64,000 nt of DNA from Promethearchaeia archaeon. GTDB taxonomy: Archaea; Asgardarchaeota; Lokiarchaeia; Sigyniarchaeales; SOKP01. A program made the position numbers and the translations under genes. The notes under the pieces were generated by a model, which saw only the letters and a program-made list of their open reading frames with translations, made no database searches and was not told the origin of the DNA. The stretch is from positions 47,999 through 111,998 of the forward strand of contig JAHQWK010000023.1 of the NCBI GenBank assembly GCA_029856145.1. Reading direction: 5' to 3'. The number at the start of each line of letters is the position of its first letter. Position 1 is the stretch's first letter. Of the stretch, positions 10,750 through 20,227 are shown piece by piece.

Positions 10750-13608
10750 ATGGAAGTTTTTTTGAAAAGGGCTGAACGTTCTTTTAAGAGTAAGATTGGA
10801 GAAGATAAAACAAATACTATTTTAAATAATATAAAAAAAGCTACTAATGAAATTCCTGCTAAATTCAGGAGAACAATTGGTTCAGAAATACCGAAATTCT
10901 TATTTAATTACTCACAAGAGATTGAAGATGTGTCTCCTGCGATTACTGAGGGTGTTTTGAATTATATTTTCATATTTGCAGAGTCATTGAAAGATCTCGT
11001 AAATAAGGATAGAAATCAAGTAAATCAAATGTTAATAAATAGAAGTAATAGTGAAATGCGAAATCTTTCAGATTTATTAAATGCATTTGTTGAAAAAGCA
11101 AAAAAAGGTGAAGCAATAGAAAATCTCGAAACTTTTGAAGATTTATTGATATATATGGTTGGTGGAAAAGCAGAAGTCACCCAGATGAACGATGTTGAAT
11201 TATTTTTTAAGCGAGCTGATAAGAATTTTTCTGAAAGATTAGGAGAAGTAAAATTTCAATTTTATTCAGAAGAACTTAAGAAATCATTCAAACAAATCGA
11301 TGAATTACATCGAGATCAAATGAGCTCCGAAATTTCAAAATATTTATTCAAGTTCTCCCAAAATATTGATAACTTTTCTACAGAAACATTAGACAGTATA
11401 TTGGCACAAATTTTGTTATTTTCTAATTCAATAACTGATTTAGATGGAAAAACATGGGATCAAATTAATCAAGAAATAAGAAGAAGAAGTAACAATAAAT
11501 TGCATTCTTTAGTTGATTTATTCAAAGCGTTTTTAGAAGAAGCTAAAGAAGGAAATTTATTAGAAAATAACAATGAACTTGAAGATATATTAACTCATTT
11601 ATTTGGAGAAGAAGAAGAGCGAGTTCAATTTACAGATATAGAAGCTTTTTTAAAAAGAGCAGAAAAAAAATATGCATTAATTCTCGGACAAGATATGATT
11701 CAAATGCTTATGGAAGAACTATTAGATGCAATTGATCAAATTCCCGAGCAACATAGAGAGTACCTCGGATCGGATCTTGCAAAATATTTATTTAAATATT
11801 CAGAAACCGCTTCAATTCACGATCCAGAGAATTTAGAATTAATATTTAATGGAGCAATTATGTTCGCTAATTCATTGGTCGATATTGGGGATTCAAATAA
11901 GGCAGAAGTTAATCAATTCATTATAAATAGATCGAATCATAAAGTCCGTGGATTATTCGATTTATATCTAGCATTTCTTGAAAAAAATAAAGTTCGTATG
12001 CCTTTTTCTCTAGAACCAAATTTTGATGAAATCCTTGTTCATACACTGGGGAGATATAGTGGTCCGAAAGTTCTAGAGCAAGGAGGATTAATTCATGACT
12101 TATTGTTAGATCATCATGAAGAAATTCCATCAGCAATCGAGCATTCAAGTTGGGCGAAAGCTTTAATTGAAATAATCCCTCGCTATTTAGATATTCTACC
12201 AAAAGCTGAAGGAGATCGAATTTTAGACTTTTTATGGGAAAACAAATTACCAGAGGATGAAATTATTGAGAAATATAGAACTAAAATTTTGGAATTTCCT
12301 AGAGAAAAAGAAAAAACATTCATGTTCAGATTAATGAATATGCTAACAAATCAGATTTTAGTTGATGAAGTGAAAGACAAAGTATTAGCAGGATCTTTAG
12401 CTCTTAGAATCCTTGGAGGCATTTTTGTGGAAATTTTTGGTGGACGAAATGCCCAAATACGAGCAATTCGGCTTAATCAATTATTAAAAGATAGAAAAGT
12501 TTCAAATTTAGAAAATAAAAAGAAAATTGATGAGCACATTAACAAAATACTGGAAGAAGATTTGAAAGCTATTCAAAAAAGAACTATGACAATAAACACT
12601 ATTATTCCAATATTGACTAAGAAAAGATATTTCATTAAAACTTACGATATAGTTACAAAAGACTTTCCAGAATTTATTGTCAAAATGATCACTGTGAGAG
12701 AGGAGGAGCGATTGAAGGATATTGGTGAAGAATATAAGAAGCCAGGCATTTCAGGAGAGTTAATACAACTAGTTAATGATTTTTTGATTGAGCTTGAATT
12801 AGCAAGAAGATTCTATAAAAAATATTTTGAAGAAATGTATTCAATAGCTATGGATGCTCAAAAAAATATGTTAACTATTAGAAAATTCTTTAAATCTTTG
12901 GTGGAACTTAGTGACAATATAGAAGCTATTGAGTTTTTTGAGAGACCTATTGCAAATACAGAACACACGATTTACATTTCGTTATTAAAATATTTGTATG
13001 AGTGTTTACCAGAAGTGTTTGAGATAACTCGAACCATTCTTGATGAACAAGAATATCAAAAGAAGATAATGAAATTAGATACTTATCTAAGTAATTGGAA
13101 ACTAGAACAACTAAATTTAGAAATCAGAGAAACTGAAAACAAAATTAATGAATATGAAGAGATGGAAGAATGGGACGCTACAGATAAGATAAGGAATTTA
13201 ACTAAATTTCTTAATAGGGACAAAAATGAGCTTAAATTCTATGATATAATGTTTAAACTCCTCAAAGAAACAGAAAAAGCTGGTGAAATTATAAATAAAA
13301 GATTAGATTTCTCAAAAAATCTTTTAAAATTTTCAGACTCTATAAAAAAGGTACATCCCAACCTCCCAGCAGCTTTAAATGATTACTTGGAAAATTTATA
13401 TGACTTCACTCAAGAAATAGATAAAATCATAGAAGAATTAAAAAAGAAAAGTTCTTCTGGTATTATATCTCCTTTTGATTTTAGAGAAAGGAATGATGCA
13501 GCAGAAATATCAAAAAAAGAATTAAAATCTCTCTGTTCAAATGAAGATTTTATGAATCATATTAAATCTATGTTAGAAATCTCAAAAACAAATAAGTTAC
13601 AATATTAA
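10750..13608 (+). CDS. Large helical protein with three tandem ~148-residue repeats
   Basis: I do not recognise this 952-residue protein. Residues 1-440 are three tandem repeats of about 148 residues starting near 1, 147 and 295. Each opens with a FLKRAE or FFKRAD motif, then has IPKFLFNYS / ISKYLFKFS / LAKYLFKYS, then QMLINRSNSEMRNL / QEIRRRSNNKLHSL / QFIINRSNHKVRGL, and closes with FEDLLIYMVGG-like residues. Residues 440-950 are highly charged and helical, with a coiled coil around 790-830 (NLEIRETENKINEYEEME). There is no signal peptide and no transmembrane segment, so a cytoplasmic scaffold or structural role is conceivable but unproven. It is monocistronic and convergent with the dehydratase downstream, with 14 nt between stops. 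Confidence 0.85.
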   Translation: MEVFLKRAERSFKSKIGEDKTNTILNNIKKATNEIPAKFRRTIGSEIPKFLFNYSQEIEDVSPAITEGVLNYIFIFAESLKDLVNKDRNQVNQMLINRSNSEMRNLSDLLNAFVEKAKKGEAIENLETFEDLLIYMVGGKAEVTQMNDVELFFKRADKNFSERLGEVKFQFYSEELKKSFKQIDELHRDQMSSEISKYLFKFSQNIDNFSTETLDSILAQILLFSNSITDLDGKTWDQINQEIRRRSNNKLHSLVDLFKAFLEEAKEGNLLENNNELEDILTHLFGEEEERVQFTDIEAFLKRAEKKYALILGQDMIQMLMEELLDAIDQIPEQHREYLGSDLAKYLFKYSETASIHDPENLELIFNGAIMFANSLVDIGDSNKAEVNQFIINRSNHKVRGLFDLYLAFLEKNKVRMPFSLEPNFDEILVHTLGRYSGPKVLEQGGLIHDLLLDHHEEIPSAIEHSSWAKALIEIIPRYLDILPKAEGDRILDFLWENKLPEDEIIEKYRTKILEFPREKEKTFMFRLMNMLTNQILVDEVKDKVLAGSLALRILGGIFVEIFGGRNAQIRAIRLNQLLKDRKVSNLENKKKIDEHINKILEEDLKAIQKRTMTINTIIPILTKKRYFIKTYDIVTKDFPEFIVKMITVREEERLKDIGEEYKKPGISGELIQLVNDFLIELELARRFYKKYFEEMYSIAMDAQKNMLTIRKFFKSLVELSDNIEAIEFFERPIANTEHTIYISLLKYLYECLPEVFEITRTILDEQEYQKKIMKLDTYLSNWKLEQLNLEIRETENKINEYEEMEEWDATDKIRNLTKFLNRDKNELKFYDIMFKLLKETEKAGEIINKRLDFSKNLLKFSDSIKKVHPNLPAALNDYLENLYDFTQEIDKIIEELKKKSSSGIISPFDFRERNDAAEISKKELKSLCSNEDFMNHIKSMLEISKTNKLQY

Positions 13609-13622
13609 GAAAAGAATTTTAT

Positions 13623-15068
13623 TCAATCAATCTCAAGAATCCTTTTTACTAATTTTTTCTTTTCTGCTAAATTAGCTTGACGAGATATCATAATTCTTTG
13701 TGCTTGAGGAGACCCCGCTCCATGCATAGACTCTGTTTTATAACTGACAGAAGCTACACCCATAGTTAGGTTCTCTATAAAACGTAAAACTTTATATCTA
13801 TCTTCAGCACAAATTCCTTCACATGTAGTCAAGTACTTTTCAATTAAAGGCCCTATTTCTTCCGATTTAAGATCTGCCTCAGAAGGCATTGTACAAATCA
13901 TACCTCCTGCAATATCTTCAGCAAGTCTTCCAATTTCATAGGGAAAGCGTGTAACATTTTGTTTACATACATTAGCTAATAACATATCCATTTCATAGTT
14001 TCCTGCTTCTCTTTGAAAACCTAATGAACTACATGCAATCCCACAACTATATAAAGTTTCATTTAAATGTGTCATTTCAACAAGTTTATCTCTAATATGT
14101 GATGCTTTTTCAGTACCATTATATTCTGAGATTAGAGCTGTCGCTCCTATTAACACGTCTCCAACACCCACTTTACATCCACCATAAGATTGTCGGTGAA
14201 ATCCTGCAAATCGATTAACTAATTCTCCCGAAAATTCAACTTCACCCTTCATAAAAATATTTTCTTTAGGAATAAAGACATCATCGAAGATTACAAAAAT
14301 TTCTTGACCTCCATACTTGAAATTACCGATATCTAATTTACCATCTTCTATCTTCCGTGTATCGCACGATTGTCTCCCATATACTAATGTTATTCCCTTT
14401 TCATTTGTATCTATTCCAAAACTTACAGCATATTCCTCTTCACCTAGTCTTAATGAAAGAGTAGGCATAATGATTGCCCGATGTGAGTTAAGAAATCCTG
14501 TTTGATGTACTTTAGCCCCTCTAACTATGAGCCCATCATCATTCTCATTAACTATATGTAGATAAGCATCAGGATCTGGTTGATCTTTGGGTCTTTTACT
14601 TCGATCTCCCTTAGTATCTGTCATTGCCCCATCAACCATTAGATCTTGTATTTGAACTTCAGTCCAATATTTTATAAATCGTTTATGATAGTTTGTATTA
14701 TTTTTTTTATCCATTTCATAAGTAATACTGTATAAAGCATTCGCAGTGTCAAAACCTACACATCTTTGAAAACAACAGACTGTATATTGCCCCAATAATC
14801 TTTGCATTTTAACTTTTTTTACTAAATCCTCTGTAGATTGGTGAATATGAGTGAATCGATTTATGATTTCTCCAGTAAGATGTGATTTTGTCGTCATTAT
14901 ATCTTTATATTCTTCCATTTGGGCTAATTCATAAATCTTCATTACAGTATTAATTGAAGGTTTGATAATCGGATGATTCCAAAATTCCTTTACTTTTTCA
15001 CCAAACAAATATAAATTTACTGGACGTTTAATACTTTCTAAATACTCTTCAGGTGTTTTTAATGGCAT
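13623..15068 (-). CDS. abfD: 4-hydroxybutyryl-CoA dehydratase / vinylacetyl-CoA isomerase, copy 1
   Basis: A flavin- and [4Fe-4S]-dependent enzyme that dehydrates 4-hydroxybutyryl-CoA to crotonyl-CoA, used in aminobutyrate fermentation and in archaeal 4-hydroxybutyrate cycles. The cluster ligands known from the Clostridium enzyme are all visible: CFQRC (Cys-x3-Cys, near residue 102) and HRQSYGGC (His-x6-Cys, near residue 300). These separate it from the related 4-hydroxyphenylacetate hydroxylases. Other family signatures are MTTKSHLTGE, DTKGDRSKRP and AGGMICTMPSE. Length 481 is normal. It lies downstream of pyrG on the same strand with a 100-bp gap. A second, diverged copy is at 47.1-48.6 kb. 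Confidence 0.92.
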   Translation of the reverse strand: MPLKTPEEYLESIKRPVNLYLFGEKVKEFWNHPIIKPSINTVMKIYELAQMEEYKDIMTTKSHLTGEIINRFTHIHQSTEDLVKKVKMQRLLGQYTVCCFQRCVGFDTANALYSITYEMDKKNNTNYHKRFIKYWTEVQIQDLMVDGAMTDTKGDRSKRPKDQPDPDAYLHIVNENDDGLIVRGAKVHQTGFLNSHRAIIMPTLSLRLGEEEYAVSFGIDTNEKGITLVYGRQSCDTRKIEDGKLDIGNFKYGGQEIFVIFDDVFIPKENIFMKGEVEFSGELVNRFAGFHRQSYGGCKVGVGDVLIGATALISEYNGTEKASHIRDKLVEMTHLNETLYSCGIACSSLGFQREAGNYEMDMLLANVCKQNVTRFPYEIGRLAEDIAGGMICTMPSEADLKSEEIGPLIEKYLTTCEGICAEDRYKVLRFIENLTMGVASVSYKTESMHGAGSPQAQRIMISRQANLAEKKKLVKRILEID

Positions 15069-15168
15069 GATCTAGTTAATTCTTATAATTTTGTATTAGT
15101 TAATTAGAAGAAAATTGAATTTTTATAGATACCTAAATTAAATAATGAGAGAAATTAAGCTTTTAATT

Positions 15169-16872
15169 CTATTTTTTTCTATTTACACACGCTTTGATAA
15201 AGTCTAAGTAAAGGGGGGATGGATTATACGGACGTGATTTAAATTCGGGATGGAATTGAGTACCAACCATCCAATGATCTTTTCTATCTAATTCTATACT
15301 ATTAATTATTTTTCCAGTTTCATCTCGGCTAGATACTCGCAAACCTTTTTCTTTGGCTTCAATATTTATAAATTTCTCTTGAATGTGAAATCTATGTCGA
15401 TACCGTTCAAATATTTCCTCTTGTTTATATGCTTCATAAAGCCGTGTACCTTTCTCAACAACTATTTTTTGAGCACCTAATCTCATAGTGCCACCAATTT
15501 CAGTTACTCCTTTCTGACTTTCTAAAATATCTACAACGGGATATGGAGTATTAGGATCAATTTCAGTTGAATTTGCTTTTTTTAAACCCAGATATTTTCT
15601 ACAGAAAGCTACAAAAAATAATTGAGCTCCGAAGCATATTCCAAGAAAGGGAATTTTTTCTTCCATAGCATATTCTGCTGATTTTATCATCCCTTCTACT
15701 GCTCTTTCCCCAAATCCAGGAGTAAGTAAAATACCATCACAATCTTTCAGCTGTTCCATAATATTTGTATTTCCTTCTATATTAACCATTTTCAATTCTG
15801 TTTTATACCCTAAATGAGCAGCAGCGTCTTCTAAAGCAACATTAATAGAAATATAAGAATCTGAAATGTTAAAATATTTTCCTGGCATTCCGATTTTAAC
15901 GGTTTTTTTAGCTTTTTTAAATAGTTCAACCATCTTTACCCATTCAGAGTAATTTGTTACCTCACTATAGGCAACCAATTTTGCCTTCAAATCAATAAGT
16001 TCGCAAATAAGATCTCCTAATCCCTGTTCCTCGAACAATAGAGGTAATTCATAAACGATTTCTAAATCTGGGTTAGAAATTACAGCATTTTCGGGGACGT
16101 TAGAATATAGGGATATTTTTCTTTTAATGTCATTATCTAAAGGTTTTTCGCTTCTGCCTATTATTAAATCGGGTTGTAATCCTAGACTTTGGAGCATCTT
16201 CACACTATGCTGCGTCGGCTTTGATTTCTGTTGCCCTACAGCTCTAGAATAAGGAATAAGAGTAACATGAACAAAAGCAGTTCGCTTTGGATATGCTAAT
16301 TTTAATTGTCGAAATGCTTCTAGAAATATGCTTGATTCTAAATCTCCTACTGTACCTCCACATTCAATTAATAACACATCTAAATCTTCTTTTTCAGCAA
16401 TTTCCATTAATCGTTCCTTTATTATATCTGTTACATGCGGTATTATTTGAACAGTTTTCCCCAAAAATCTTCCCTTTCTTTCACTAAGGATTGTAGAAAG
16501 ATAAATTTGGCCTGATGTTATATTATGGGATGGGTGCATCTCAATTCCTAGTATTCTAGAATAAGTGCCAAAATCCTGATCAATTTCAGAAATTCTATAT
16601 GATCTTTCATCAGATCCAGGGACTGGTCTAAAATTCCATACATCTTCGGTAATAAAACATTCTCCATGCTCAATTGGGTTCAGAGTCCCGGGATCTACAT
16701 TTAAATATGGATCTATTTTAACTACTGATACTTTAAAACCACGAAATTGAAGTACCTTACCAATACTGGCAGTTGCGACGCCCTTGCCATAGCCTATTAT
16801 AATGAAATATTATAATATTATGCCAGACATCACACCGCCCGTTACAAATACAAATTTACTACTCGAATTCAT
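15169..16872 (-). CDS. pyrG: CTP synthase interrupted by a 30-nt stop-containing insertion in the P-loop
   Basis: CTP synthase aminates UTP with glutamine-derived ammonia. The track shows only 456 residues from an internal Met (16539), but upstream codons in the same frame encode the rest. ATG at 16870-16872 starts MNSSSKFVFVTGGVMSG, then an insert with a TAA stop at 16810-16812 intervenes, then GKGVATASIGKVLQFRG and VVKIDPYLNVDPGT continue. Removing 30 nt (16792-16821) restores a ~557-residue protein of normal length with an uninterrupted P-loop, GGVMSGYGKGV (or SGIGKG, depending on the cut). The C-terminal amidotransferase domain is intact, with LGICFGAQ and QFHPEFKSRP. The rest shows no decay, so a spliced or bypassed insert is more attractive than a pseudogene, but this is inference. 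Confidence 0.9.
16792..16821 (-). other. 30-nt AT-rich hairpin insertion inside pyrG (candidate BHB-like intron or bypass element)
   Basis: In the coding sense the insert lies between two GGC glycine codons, with 9-bp self-complementary arms UAUUAUAAU / AUUAUAAUA and a 5-nt loop. It carries one in-frame UAA. Flanking coding RNA can pair as UGUGAUGUC with GGCGUCGCA (16826-16834 with 16774-16782, wobbles allowed), and CAUA with UAUG pairs next to the GGC trinucleotides, so the whole resembles a relaxed bulge-helix-bulge. The geometry is not canonical: there is one extra A and a 3x5 internal loop. Confidence 0.6.
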
Positions 16873-17161
16873 AATTTATACTACTATTTTAAAAACCAAT
16901 TTAATTTTTAATCAAACTATTTAAACAAAATTATAAAAAGAAAGCAATTTTTAAAAGAATTTCTAAATCATTACATAAGTTACTTCATGATACTTTCAGT
17001 TATTTTCCTTTAAAAATTCGATCGCTTTTTGTAATTAATGATTTTATCGCTGTTATAGAATAAAATCTTCAATATTAAGTTTATTCTTATTTTATGATGC
17101 CCGCATGAAAAAATATATAAAATAAAAAGAACATTAAAGTGAACTAAGATTATTTAAAAAC
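16873..17161. other. Intergenic region upstream of pyrG
   Basis: About 290 bp of AT-rich sequence between the alcohol dehydrogenase stop and the pyrG start. It should hold the pyrG promoter; I see no coding potential and no clear structured RNA. Confidence 0.5.
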
Positions 17162-18373
17162 TTATTCAAATTCAAAGACTACCTTAAGTGAGTCATGTTC
17201 ACTCTTGTTTGAAGCCACTTCCAATGCCTCTTTATATTTTTCCAAGGAAAACTTATGAGTTATAAAATCGCTCACCTTGACTTGTCCAGATGATATTAAA
17301 GCTAAAGCAATTTGCAAAGTTCGTTTTTTCTCACCATTAATAATTTCAGTACCAAAGGTATTTGAGGCAATAACAGTTATTTCTTTAACAAATAATGGTG
17401 TCCAATCGAGTTCCAAATTAGCAGGTTGTCCTATTAATATGAGAGTCCCTTTTGGTTTTACTAATCTAAGGCTAGTAGTTAAAGATGATGGAATTCCTAC
17501 ACAATCAAAAATAATGTCCGCACCACCCCCGACAAGTAATGGATCTTGTAATGGTGGTGACACTGTCCTTACTCCTAATTTTCTTGCGATTTTTCTTATA
17601 AATGTACTCTTACTTGCTAAAAAAACCTCATCTGCACCCATTTTCGTCGCTAAATCAATTTGAGACTGTCTTGTATCAATAGCTATGATTTTACAATTTG
17701 AGAATGCTTTCAAGGCTAATATCGAACATAATCCCATTACCCCACATCCAACAATTATTACTTTTTCATTTTCTTTTGGAATCTTTTTCAATACTCCATG
17801 AATTGAACCTGCTAAGGGTTCGGAAATCAAAGCATCTTCAAAAGAAATTGAATCTGAAATCTTTAAAACCTGATTTTTATGCGCAATAACATATTCTCCC
17901 CACCCTCCACCAGTATCTTTACAAAAACCCATCATAAATCCTGGAGAAATATCACCTTTATCGACATTATAACATAAAATAAAATCTCCTTCTTTGCAAG
18001 CATCACATAATTCAAGGCCCCTTACTTCACAACTTAGGACTTCATCAATTAATACTCTATCTCCAACAGATAAATTCTTCACATTTGCTCCTACTTCAGT
18101 AATAGTCCCTACAATTTCATGACCTGGAACTGCAGGAGTAGATATAAAATTAAGTTGATAAGTAGATTGCTTAATCTCTAATATATGGATATCTGTTCCA
18201 CAAATACCTCCTAATTTTACCTTTATTTTAACCCAATTATCATTGATTAATTCTGGTTCAGGAACATCATCATATGTTACTAATTCATGGATTTTAGATG
18301 TAAAATTAGGATCTGATCTCTTTTTATTTAATAATTCGAGAAATTTTTCAGCGGTTATTCTTAAAGCTTTCAT
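17162..18373 (-). CDS. Zinc-dependent alcohol/polyol dehydrogenase (MDR family)
   Basis: A medium-chain NAD(P)-dependent dehydrogenase of 403 residues. The catalytic zinc site is seen in GGICGTDIH (Cys) and VPGHEIVGTI (His-Glu); the structural-zinc lobe has four cysteines in LSCEVRGLELCDACKEGDFILC. The Rossmann motif is GCGVMGLCSILAL near residue 210, followed by AIDTRQSQ. The N-terminus is about 30 residues longer than in threonine or sorbitol dehydrogenases (KFLELLNKKRSDPNFTSK). The substrate cannot be named. It reads the same way as the ThDP enzyme upstream with a ~75-bp gap, so the two may be co-transcribed. Confidence 0.9.
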   Translation of the reverse strand: MKALRITAEKFLELLNKKRSDPNFTSKIHELVTYDDVPEPELINDNWVKIKVKLGGICGTDIHILEIKQSTYQLNFISTPAVPGHEIVGTITEVGANVKNLSVGDRVLIDEVLSCEVRGLELCDACKEGDFILCYNVDKGDISPGFMMGFCKDTGGGWGEYVIAHKNQVLKISDSISFEDALISEPLAGSIHGVLKKIPKENEKVIIVGCGVMGLCSILALKAFSNCKIIAIDTRQSQIDLATKMGADEVFLASKSTFIRKIARKLGVRTVSPPLQDPLLVGGGADIIFDCVGIPSSLTTSLRLVKPKGTLILIGQPANLELDWTPLFVKEITVIASNTFGTEIINGEKKRTLQIALALISSGQVKVSDFITHKFSLEKYKEALEVASNKSEHDSLKVVFEFE

Positions 18374-18447
18374 ATTACAAATTTTATTTTAATTCCAATT
18401 ATATTTTTACAATTATTTCATAAATAAAAGAATAAGAAAGTAGAAAT

Positions 18448-20160
18448 TTATAAAATTCCCATACTACCCATAAGTTTTGTTGTGTCTGGTGTTTCAAACC
18501 CAATCTTCACATCTAAGACTGCAGGTTTTCCAGAATTTTTAGCTCTTTCGAATGCAGGTTTTATCTCATTAGGATCAGTTATAACTTCCCCGTAACAACC
18601 AAAACTTTCTGCACATTTTGCATAATCAAATTCTGGCAAGTCTACATCAATATAACGTTTCCCTTTAAAAAGTTTCTGTCCAGATTTAATCATACCCCAT
18701 GAACTATTATTAGCTATAACATATACTAGATTTTTTAAATTTAATCTCACAGCGGTTTCTAAATCTTGCACATTAATCATAAATGCCCCATCACCTGCTA
18801 TTGCCACTACCTGTTTATCAGGTTTTGCTAATTTAGCACCAATTCCATAAGGTACAGCAGTACCTAATTGGCCCATACCTGTAGCGGCTAGAGTTGAGAG
18901 TGGTTTTCGTATATTGTAATCATAAATTTGTTCTGCTGCAGAAACAGAAATATCTCCCCCATCAAGTATTAAAATAGCATCTTCATCCATTTCTTCAAAG
19001 ATATCTTTAAGGAGTCTTTTTGGCATTATAGGGATTTTATCTTTGGATAATTTCTTATTTAATTTTTCAATATTATTCTGTCGAGTTTGAATAAGTTCTT
19101 CTAACCATTCTCTACTATCTACTCTATCTATTTTTTTTACTTTTTCAAGGATTTGGGTCAAAAATTGCTTACAATCACCAATAATACCCAATGTTATTGG
19201 TTTCGCACGGCCAATTATTGAAGGATCAATATCTACCTGGATTAAAGTTTGAGAATCTTTCCAAAAAGGCTCATCGCCATGCGCCAGAGTCCATGAAAAT
19301 TTACATCCTAGAGCAATAATCACGTCTGCTTCTGGTATTATTTTTAATCCCATACCAGCAACACCTGCTCCAAATAAATATTGTGATTTTTCTGGTATAG
19401 TACCTATTCCAGAACTAGTCGTTATTACAGGTAGTTGTAAATAATCAACAAATTCTTCTAATTCATTCCAAGCTTCTGCTCGTGAAACCCCTCCTCCTGA
19501 TACTATTAATGGTTTTTCTGCATTTAATAATAGTTCTAAAGCTTCTTCTATTAATTCATCCTTAATAGCCGGCTTTTCAATAGCACGATATTTTTCAATA
19601 TTTAAAATTTCTAGTTGATCCTCTTCAATCTCCTCAAGAAAAGCATCCTCAAATATTTCTAATAAAACAGGTTGAGATCGACCACCTAATGCTTCTCTAA
19701 ATGCTTTATGAACCGCATCTGGGATTTCTTTGAGTTTGCGAATACTTTTCTGATATTTTGTTATTGGTTTATACATTGTAATTTGATCAAGACTGCCTTG
19801 TAAAGTAAAAGAGTCCTGAAACTCAGAATTTACTTGAGGTACAATTGCAATAATAGGAATATTATCAGCCCAAGCGGCACCAACTCCGGATATTAGATTT
19901 ATGGCTCCAGGACCAGCTGTTCCAAAACAGATACCTGGAGTGTTTGTTACTCTCGTCCACGCATCAGCTGCATGACCTGCTGATGCTTCATGTCTGAATA
20001 AAACAGTATCTATTCCTTGTTCTCTCCCCCATTTGTATATTGCATCGTACATGTTTAAAAATTGTCCACCAGGGACACCGAATAAATATTTAATATTTTC
20101 CTTTAGAAGACATTTTACTAATACGTCTCCACCATTTATCATTTTCTTTTCTTCCGCCAT
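18448..20160 (-). CDS. Thiamine-diphosphate enzyme, acetolactate synthase-like
   Basis: A ThDP-dependent decarboxylase/lyase of the acetolactate synthase superfamily, ~570 residues. The N-terminal pyrimidine-binding domain has the catalytic Glu in LFRHEASAGHAADAW, the middle domain is Rossmann-like (PLIVSGGGVSRAEA), and the C-terminal domain has the ThDP/Mg motif AIAGDGAFMINVQDLETA...NNSSWGM. The ORF track begins at a GTG inside the AAGTGA ribosome-site-like sequence; I prefer the ATG at 20160 (MAEEKK). No ilvN regulatory subunit is nearby, so alternatives such as 2-hydroxyacyl-CoA lyase or sulfopyruvate/glyoxylate-type enzymes remain open. It probably shares a transcript with the dehydrogenase downstream. 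Confidence 0.85.
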   Translation of the reverse strand: MAEEKKMINGGDVLVKCLLKENIKYLFGVPGGQFLNMYDAIYKWGREQGIDTVLFRHEASAGHAADAWTRVTNTPGICFGTAGPGAINLISGVGAAWADNIPIIAIVPQVNSEFQDSFTLQGSLDQITMYKPITKYQKSIRKLKEIPDAVHKAFREALGGRSQPVLLEIFEDAFLEEIEEDQLEILNIEKYRAIEKPAIKDELIEEALELLLNAEKPLIVSGGGVSRAEAWNELEEFVDYLQLPVITTSSGIGTIPEKSQYLFGAGVAGMGLKIIPEADVIIALGCKFSWTLAHGDEPFWKDSQTLIQVDIDPSIIGRAKPITLGIIGDCKQFLTQILEKVKKIDRVDSREWLEELIQTRQNNIEKLNKKLSKDKIPIMPKRLLKDIFEEMDEDAILILDGGDISVSAAEQIYDYNIRKPLSTLAATGMGQLGTAVPYGIGAKLAKPDKQVVAIAGDGAFMINVQDLETAVRLNLKNLVYVIANNSSWGMIKSGQKLFKGKRYIDVDLPEFDYAKCAESFGCYGEVITDPNEIKPAFERAKNSGKPAVLDVKIGFETPDTTKLMGSMGIL

Positions 20161-20227
20161 AATATTCACTTAATTTAAAACATTTCATAAAGATTGATTT
20201 AAACTTTATATTTTTTAGTTTAAATAA

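Noticed and set aside
13623-15068. Assignment as 4-hydroxyphenylacetate 3-hydroxylase
   Set aside because: The hydroxylases lack the four iron-sulfur ligands that are conserved here in both copies.
15169-16872. pyrG as an ordinary decaying pseudogene
   Set aside because: Apart from the 30-nt insert, length, frame and catalytic motifs are intact; the insert is a multiple of three and is placed exactly between codons. It cannot be excluded without RNA or read data, so it is listed as a refuting outcome.
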